From Massiliimicrobium timonense (lineage in GTDB: Bacteria; Bacillota_I; Bacilli_A; Erysipelotrichales; Coprobacillaceae): a DNA stretch of 54,696 bases. The first letter of the stretch is position 1, and each line of letters starts with the position of its first letter. Positions 50,852 through 54,696 of this stretch are shown here, in pieces. The position numbers were made by a program, and so were the translations under genes. The notes below the pieces were generated by a model, which ran no database searches, had not been told where the DNA came from, and saw only the letters and a list, made by a program, of their open reading frames with translations. The stretch lies in the NCBI RefSeq assembly GCF_002160865.1, contig NZ_NFLJ01000019.1, positions 1 through 54,696 on the forward strand. Direction: 5' to 3'.

Positions 50852-51436
50852 ATGAAAAAAAGTAAAAAAGTCACAATCATATCAATCGTTGCTATTATAA
50901 TGATTATGGGGATATTACAAATCTATCATTATTCTATGAATTTATCTGTCGAATTGCCTAAAGAAATGGATTCTGCTGTTAAAGAAGGACTTGAAACAAT
51001 GATTAATCCTAATAAGTACTTTCCAGGTAAATATAAAAATGTAGATTTTATCTTTTCTGTTTCAGCTTATCATACTTTTGACTATACTGTTAATGGTGCA
51101 TCTATTAAAGTATATGGGTTATTTGATTTGATGAAATTAGATGAAGAATGTATTAATGACTATAGAGAAAATGATAATTTTACTTGTAGGTTTGGATCAG
51201 GAGGATATTTTGTTGCCTATTTAAAAAAAGATGAACAAGGAAAAATAGTCCCAGAAAGGATTTGGACGCAATATTCAATAAACGATTCTACACTAGATAT
51301 TTTGAAGAAATTTCCCATAAAGACATGGCTTTTTATACTTATAGGTAATTCTCATAAATACGATGAAATACATGTCAAAGAAATGGAATGGCAATTACAT
51401 GATTATGTATATAGTGGCACTGAGAAAACCGAATAA
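50852..51436 (+). CDS. Membrane-anchored extracellular protein, paralog 1
   Basis: The 194-residue protein has an uncleaved N-terminal anchor (about 6-26) after KKSKK, then an extracellular domain. Its core pattern is FIFSVSAYHTFDY, KVYGLFDL, SGGYFVAYLKKDEQGKI, LDILKKFP. A similar order (FAT...Y...VYxxxxY...SG...V...K...Y.L.E...P.DG...I...FP) occurs in the domain that follows BlaR1-type M56 peptidases and in small stand-alone proteins, so a sensor-type domain is possible. It is the first of three tandem paralogs behind the amidase. Confidence 0.75.
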   Translation: MKKSKKVTIISIVAIIMIMGILQIYHYSMNLSVELPKEMDSAVKEGLETMINPNKYFPGKYKNVDFIFSVSAYHTFDYTVNGASIKVYGLFDLMKLDEECINDYRENDNFTCRFGSGGYFVAYLKKDEQGKIVPERIWTQYSINDSTLDILKKFPIKTWLFILIGNSHKYDEIHVKEMEWQLHDYVYSGTEKTE

Positions 51437-51507
51437 CTATAATTCATATTTCAATAGAAAACAATGATTTTATTTTAAGATGATTCAGACAATAAAGGAA
51501 TGGTAAG

Positions 51508-52112
51508 ATGAAAAAAGTAAGAAAGTCACAATCATATCAATTGTTGTTATTGCATTTGTGATGGGGCTATTACAAATCTATCATTATTGTTTGAATTTAT
51601 CAGTGGAATTGCCTCAAGAAGTTGACCAGGCTGTGACAGAATGTCTTGAAACAATGATAGAACCGGATGAATATTTAGCAACATTTATGCCTTTGCATTA
51701 TGATTTTGCTACATCAGCATATCATGCTTTTGGATATACAGAAGATGATACATATATCAAAGTTTATGGATATTGTGTATTATTCGAATGTAATAATGAA
51801 ACTCTCAAAGAAAACAAAGAGAGAAAAGAAAAACATATTGATATGTATTCTGCTGATTTTTGGGAAGCTAATTATTTTATTGCATACTTAAAAAAAGATG
51901 GACAAAGCAAGGTCACACCAGAGAAAATATGGATTGCACAATACCCACAAACCCTAACAGATATACTAAAGAAAATGCCTATAAGAACATGGCTTTATAT
52001 ATTTCTAGATGATCCTAAAGGATATATGGAAAAGCTATCTACAAAATGTGCAAAACAAATGTATGAATATATTGATAGTCATGATATTCCAGAAAGCAAT
52101 GAAGAAAAGTGA
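51508..52112 (+). pseudogene. Paralog 2, frameshifted in an A tract at its start
   Basis: ATG 51508 with an AAAGGA site opens MKKVRKSQSYQ and stops after 17 codons. The other frame, from about 51523, reads TIISIVVIAFVMGLLQIYHY, the same anchor as paralog 1, and continues to 52112. Six As follow the ATG here, seven in paralog 1. Adding one A restores a full ~201-residue protein close to paralog 1. No good start exists for the main frame (GTG 51558 has no site and would lose half the anchor). The domain body is intact, so the damage is recent, switchable or a sequencing error. Confidence 0.75.
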
Positions 52113-52138
52113 GATGATAGTATTTGGAGGACAAAATA

Positions 52139-52642
52139 ATGAGCAGAAAGAAAAAGATAGTTTTGATTATTTTAGGAATTATAGCCTCTTTAGGAGTATT
52201 ATTGTTTTATTGGGATCATCAGGTTGTAACACCAACACAAGAACTTGATGAAAGTTTAAGGTATGAATTGGCGCATATGGACGATGAATATATTGAATAT
52301 GATTTTGCAACAGTATCATATAGATTGTTTAAAATTAATGAATCAAAAGATAAAGCCATTGTCTATGGGATGTTTTATATAGAACAATATAAAAAAGACA
52401 GTGAATTTTCAGAAAGTGGTTATTTTGATTATATGAAAGTGACATTAAAGAAAGAAAATGAAAAATATATATTAGATGAGGTTTGGGTTCCAGAAGATGG
52501 TGACCAGTATCAAATATCTTTATTAAAGAATTTTCCTATTAGTACATGGAGTCGTATTTTGTTGACAGGAGATAGATATAGACTAGAATTGATAGAGGAA
52601 AATGAACAACAATACAACAAATATATCACAAAAAATGACTAA
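52139..52642 (+). CDS. Membrane-anchored extracellular protein, paralog 3
   Basis: The 167-residue protein has a KKK-preceded anchor (about 6-24) and the same extracellular pattern as paralogs 1 and 2: YDFATVSYRLFKI, IVYGMFYIEQY, SGYFDYMKVTLKKENEKYIL, VWVPEDGDQYQISLLKNFP. It is the member closest to the BlaR1-tail-like pattern. GGAGG lies 8 nt before ATG 52139; the ATG at 52124 lies upstream of that site. It is intact, unlike paralog 2. Confidence 0.78.
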   Translation: MSRKKKIVLIILGIIASLGVLLFYWDHQVVTPTQELDESLRYELAHMDDEYIEYDFATVSYRLFKINESKDKAIVYGMFYIEQYKKDSEFSESGYFDYMKVTLKKENEKYILDEVWVPEDGDQYQISLLKNFPISTWSRILLTGDRYRLELIEENEQQYNKYITKND

Positions 52643-52684
52643 GAATAGGGATTATAAATTGTAAAAGTAAAGGAGTAAATATAT

Positions 52685-53050
52685 ATGAAAATTAAGAAAT
52701 TATTGAGCTTATTTTTTGTTTTCTTGTCAATATTTTGTTTTATAATGAAACCAAAAGATGTATATGCAGCTGATATTCAACAAAGAGTTTATTCTACGGA
52801 TATGGTAGTTCCTACTTATGGAACTATATCAATGGCATTTATATATGATTATAATGCAGATACAAAGAAGAAAACATTTGTAAAATGGACTACCTATAAA
52901 GTTAAACCTGTAAATGGAAGTACTTGTTGGTATATTTCTCGTGATGTTAAACAGAATGGTAATGGGTTGATAATGACTGTTACAGCACAAGGATATAACT
53001 ATAATACTAGAGTAACAAGCCCAGTATATAAGTTTGTTAGAAATGTATGA
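52685..53050 (+). CDS. Small secreted protein
   Basis: The 121-residue protein has a signal peptide (about 1-28, cleavage after VYA) and a ~92-residue beta-rich mature part with DIQQRVYSTDMVVPTYGT, a single Cys, and LIMTVTAQGYNYNTRVTS. Function unknown. The end pattern recalls that of the secreted protein at 47593 (VTAYGK...), but this similarity is weak. AAAGGAG precedes the ATG. It is last in the rightward cargo cluster. Confidence 0.75.
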   Translation: MKIKKLLSLFFVFLSIFCFIMKPKDVYAADIQQRVYSTDMVVPTYGTISMAFIYDYNADTKKKTFVKWTTYKVKPVNGSTCWYISRDVKQNGNGLIMTVTAQGYNYNTRVTSPVYKFVRNV

Positions 53051-53089
53051 TAATAACTCTATTATGCTTTAATGGAGGCAATTATGCTC

Positions 53090-53110
53090 TCACCAAAATT
53101 ACACCAAAAA
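53090..53110 (+). promoter_or_regulatory. Candidate integrase arm-type sites, right
   Basis: CACCAAA at 53091-53097 and 53102-53108, spaced 11 bp and in the same orientation as the left pair at 42252 and 42263. They lie about 100 bp inside the right junction. Confidence 0.5.
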
Positions 53111-53116
53111 TAATAA

Positions 53117-53159
53117 AAAAGTATATCTTAGTATATAAATTATACTTTGATATACTTTT
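53117..53159. repeat. 43-bp near-perfect palindrome at the right end
   Basis: AAAAGTATATC (53117-53127) and GATATACTTTT (53149-53159) enclose AGTATA/TATACT (53130-53135, 53141-53146), with only TT/TT mismatched between the two arms: 17 of 19 positions pair. Its right half and following bases recur at 54101-54150. Confidence 0.75.
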
Positions 53160-53209
53160 AAAATAGCTTAAATACAGTGTTTTTTATCATCTTTTATGCG
53201 TTGACATGC

Positions 53210-53469
53210 TCCCATCGTCCGCCCCAGAGTATGCGGGTGTAGTTCAATGGTAGAACTTCAGCCTTCCAAGCTGACTACGTGGGTTCGATTCCCATCACCC
53301 GCTCCATTGAAACGCTAAAGTCCTTATTTTAAGGGCTTTTTTTGTGTTTTCAAACACAAAATTCAAATAAATATTTTTTGTTTGATGAGTCTATTTGGTT
53401 TAAAATTTGTTTCTATACTCTCTTTAAAAGTATATATTTTTTATATAGAATTTCTTTTTTTGCACCAAA
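53210..53469 (+). repeat. 260-bp direct repeat, right copy
   Basis: This copy of 42000-42258 starts with the 17-base tRNA-His 3' end (53210-53226), then has tRNA-Gly, its terminator and the AT-rich left-end sequence up to GCACCAAA. A degenerate second CACCA follows 11 bp later. It is at once the right junction of unit 1 and the left end of unit 2. Confidence 0.92.
53233..53306 (+). tRNA. tRNA-Gly (TCC), copy 3
   Basis: The 74-nt sequence is identical to copies 1 and 2. The tRNA-His promoter and gene body are replaced upstream by element DNA. A TTGACA (53201-53206) has no matching -10, so whether this copy is transcribed is unclear. Confidence 0.93.
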
Positions 53470-53499
53470 AAACCACCAGATTATTTGATCAATCTTACC

Positions 53500-53693
53500 A
53501 GTTATCAAAATATCTTAATCAAAAAAATATTCTTTTTGATATTTTGAAAGATGATATTAATGAAGATTATTTGACACCACTTTGTTACTTATGTTATTTA
53601 AATGCACATAATTATGCATGAGCAATGAAATCTAATGTATCTAATCATTTAAAAACGTTAAAGAAGTTGCCATTACATACGACGAAAAAGATC
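53500..53693 (+). pseudogene. Truncated, decayed copy of the XRE regulator
   Basis: Frames here read LSKYLNQ, NILFDILKDDINEDY, LCYLCYLNAHNYA, stop, then AMKSNVSNHLK joined to NVKEVAITYDEKD. These match the middle and a late segment of the XRE protein at 46856 (about residues 50-108 and 180-195), with the N-terminal helix-turn-helix and ~75 inner residues deleted and a stop inside. It belongs to the degraded second element. Confidence 0.85.
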
Positions 53694-53802
53694 TAAGAAA
53701 ATTATTTAGCAATAAACGTATTATCAATCTTATATATTACATTTTATATTTAGCATTATAGCAATAAAAGATATGCTTCTAATATATTTTTAATGATACA
53801 AA

Positions 53803-53833
53803 AAAGTGAATCGATTTCGATCCACTTTCTTTT
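53803..53833. terminator. Hairpin terminator in the remnant unit
   Basis: AAAGTGAATCG (53803-53813) pairs with CGATCCACTTT (53818-53828, one mismatch), followed by a T-rich tract. No intact gene precedes it. Confidence 0.6.
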
Positions 53834-53984
53834 TACAAGCATTACAAACCAGTAAATAACGAATGAAATTATAATGACTAATTATGTATATGTACCAATC
53901 AGTGTAGAATTATCCAATTACCAAGTCAACCAGTTGCGTGCAAAACTTTCATTTTGATGAATCTGATCATTAATGATTGGTCAA

Positions 53985-54090
53985 CTTCAGCAGAATAATC
54001 ACTTTTTCTATCATAAAATACTGTTCTTCTATATTTTGGTACAAATATAACATGATATTTACAATTTCACTTTGTGTGTGTAAGTCATTT
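53985..54090 (-). pseudogene. IS200/IS605-type TnpA N-terminal remnant
   Basis: On the minus strand the frame reads LTHTK, stop, NCKYHVIFVPKYRRTVFYD, matching the start of IS200-type Y1 transposases (LxHTKWNCKYHIVFxPKYRR), with the Trp codon changed to a stop. The match fades after about 35 residues; the catalytic HUH and tyrosine parts are missing. Confidence 0.8.
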
Positions 54091-54100
54091 GATTATCCTG

Positions 54101-54150
54101 GTATATAAATCATACTTCGATATACTTTTAATACAGTGTTTTTATTGTTT
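54101..54150 (+). repeat. Second copy of the element right-end sequence
   Basis: GTATATAAAT-C-ATACTTCGATATACTTTTA and then ATACAGTGTTTTTAT repeat 53131-53190 with two substitutions and a 10-bp deletion. It may mark the right end of the degraded unit 2. It also lies just upstream of the IS200 remnant, so it could instead be an IS end. Confidence 0.65.
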
Positions 54151-54214
54151 ACTTTTATGACTTTTTTATGGAAATTGTTGTGTTTTTTTTGAAATTTATA
54201 GATTTTTAGTATTA

Positions 54215-54538
54215 TTATCGTGCTTTAAAATAATACCATACCACAGCGTAATAAATAATCATACATAATAAAATGTATTTTATAAATAATTGATACATCA
54301 TATAAACCATGTTTATATGATTCGTATACTCATAATAAGAGCCAATACTAAAATAAATAGCTAAAAACAACCACATAATCCCTAAACAAATATTATACTT
54401 TTTGACATTTTTTATTCTATGAGATGAAATTTTATGACCAGCCCAGAAGTTCATAGGTTTTGAAGTAATGAAAGTATATATAGCAAGTCCATAAAAAGCG
54501 ATGGCTACAATCCATACTCCCGAAAGATGTGATTCCAT
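54215..54538 (-). CDS. Small membrane protein
   Basis: The 107-residue protein has three hydrophobic helices (about 8-26, 50-67 and 78-103) and a conserved-looking cytoplasmic loop SKPMNFWAGHKI..IKNVKKYN. This loop pattern occurs in uncharacterised Firmicutes membrane proteins; no function is known. AAGGAGA precedes the ATG on the minus strand. It lies outside the element units and is probably host. Confidence 0.7.
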   Translation of the reverse strand: MESHLSGVWIVAIAFYGLAIYTFITSKPMNFWAGHKISSHRIKNVKKYNICLGIMWLFLAIYFSIGSYYEYTNHINMVYMMYQLFIKYILLCMIIYYAVVWYYFKAR

Positions 54539-54696
54539 AAATGATATTCTCCTTTTGATTGTATATTTTTACAACTTTATTATACAACGCTTTGCTGATA
54601 GTTACGAGAATAAAATGATGTTTTAAAAATAAACCTTTTTTATAAAGATACAAGATGATTTTGTGTTATGATAAAAGAAGAAAGCGAGGAATATCT
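54539..54696. other. Right edge, no gene seen
   Basis: AT-rich sequence upstream of the minus-strand membrane protein. The last bases (GAAAGCGAGG) may be a ribosome binding region for a plus-strand gene beyond the window. Confidence 0.4.

Larger units (their letters stand above)
42000..53209. mobile_element. Integrative mobilizable element at tRNA-His (unit 1)
   Basis: An 11.2-kb unit is bounded by copies of the 17-base tRNA-His 3' end. It carries a tyrosine integrase, a MobV relaxase with oriT-like hairpins, a RepA-like ATPase, an XRE/HTH control region and a block of secreted or membrane cargo. It has no conjugation (type IV secretion) genes, so it would need a helper for transfer. The integrase lies near the left end, as usual. 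Boundaries are inferred from the repeats and could shift by tens of bases. Confidence 0.8.
53210..54150. mobile_element. Degraded second element (unit 2)
   Basis: Left-end repeat, XRE pseudogene, IS200-type remnant and right-end-like repeat occur in the same order as the left end, xre and right end of unit 1, but within 0.9 kb. This is best read as a deletion derivative of a related element inserted in tandem at the same site. No third tRNA-His 3' copy was found to its right. Confidence 0.65.

Noticed and set aside
53382-53621. 79-codon frame joining the 260-bp repeat to the XRE fragment
   Set aside because: It starts in non-coding repeat DNA and only its end is the decayed XRE sequence; treated as a pseudogene.

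Overview
The window is a 54.7 kb stretch of a very AT-rich Firmicutes chromosome. The gene set (uvrB-cca-uvrA-hprK-lgt cluster, HPr kinase, lysine riboswitch, LuxS, YitT, Mrp, Rpn nuclease with GxxEG tail repeats) and the protein style fit a gut member of the Erysipelotrichia (Coprobacillus/Catenibacterium-like). The phylum is fairly secure; the genus is an inference. No rRNA or CRISPR array is present. Many genes end in perfect hairpin terminators, several shared by convergent gene pairs.

Positions 1-20,700 are ordinary chromosome with some accessory genes: the end of a 6-phospho-beta-glucosidase; an Rpn-family nuclease followed by a free-standing duplicate of its own C-terminal tail; a TetR-controlled MATE exporter; an asparaginase / DMT transporter / P-loop kinase operon; ClpP; GAPDH; a ZIP metal transporter with a DtxR-type regulator; a CtpA-type protease; the DNA-repair and envelope cluster uvrB-cca-uvrA-hprK-lgt; and a RelA/SpoT synthetase-domain protein.

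Positions 20,700-41,800 hold a lysine-riboswitch-controlled polar amino acid ABC transporter, a MerR regulator, a PII-like protein, an aminotransferase and an MIF-like tautomerase. These are followed by seven tRNA genes (Asn, Glu, Val, Thr, Lys, Leu, Gly), a zinc/cadmium efflux operon (ArsR, free HMA chaperone, P1B ATPase), YitT, Mrp, and a GntR regulator beside a giant secreted GH5 glycosidase whose promoter carries a perfect palindrome. Then come an oxidoreductase, LuxS, a small NRDD-like protein, a Y-family polymerase with YolD, and a membrane-anchored protein broken by one base in a G tract.

Positions 42,000-53,209 are an integrative mobilizable element inserted at the tRNA-His 3' end. 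Its leftward operon carries an HTH protein, a RepA-like ATPase, a MobV relaxase, a tyrosine integrase with a large insertion in its catalytic domain, and a small conserved protein. A divergent XRE repressor lies opposite. The cargo is almost entirely secreted or membrane-bound: a membrane protein / wHTH / secreted protein operon with a candidate operator, and a rightward cluster with a secreted Amidase_6 protein, three anchored paralogs (one frameshifted in an A tract) and a small secreted protein. A 260-bp direct repeat holding the tRNA-His 3' end, a complete tRNA-Gly and the element's left end recurs at the right junction. It is followed by a degraded second element (XRE pseudogene, IS200-type transposase remnant, a right-end-like repeat), so the site looks like a tandem accretion.

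The points most worth following are the Rpn/tail pair (a possible stand-alone version of the intragenic Rpn antitoxin), the two-layer tandem element with paired 11-bp-spaced CACCAAA sites at each end, the secreted cargo with its homopolymer frameshift, and the integrase insertion.
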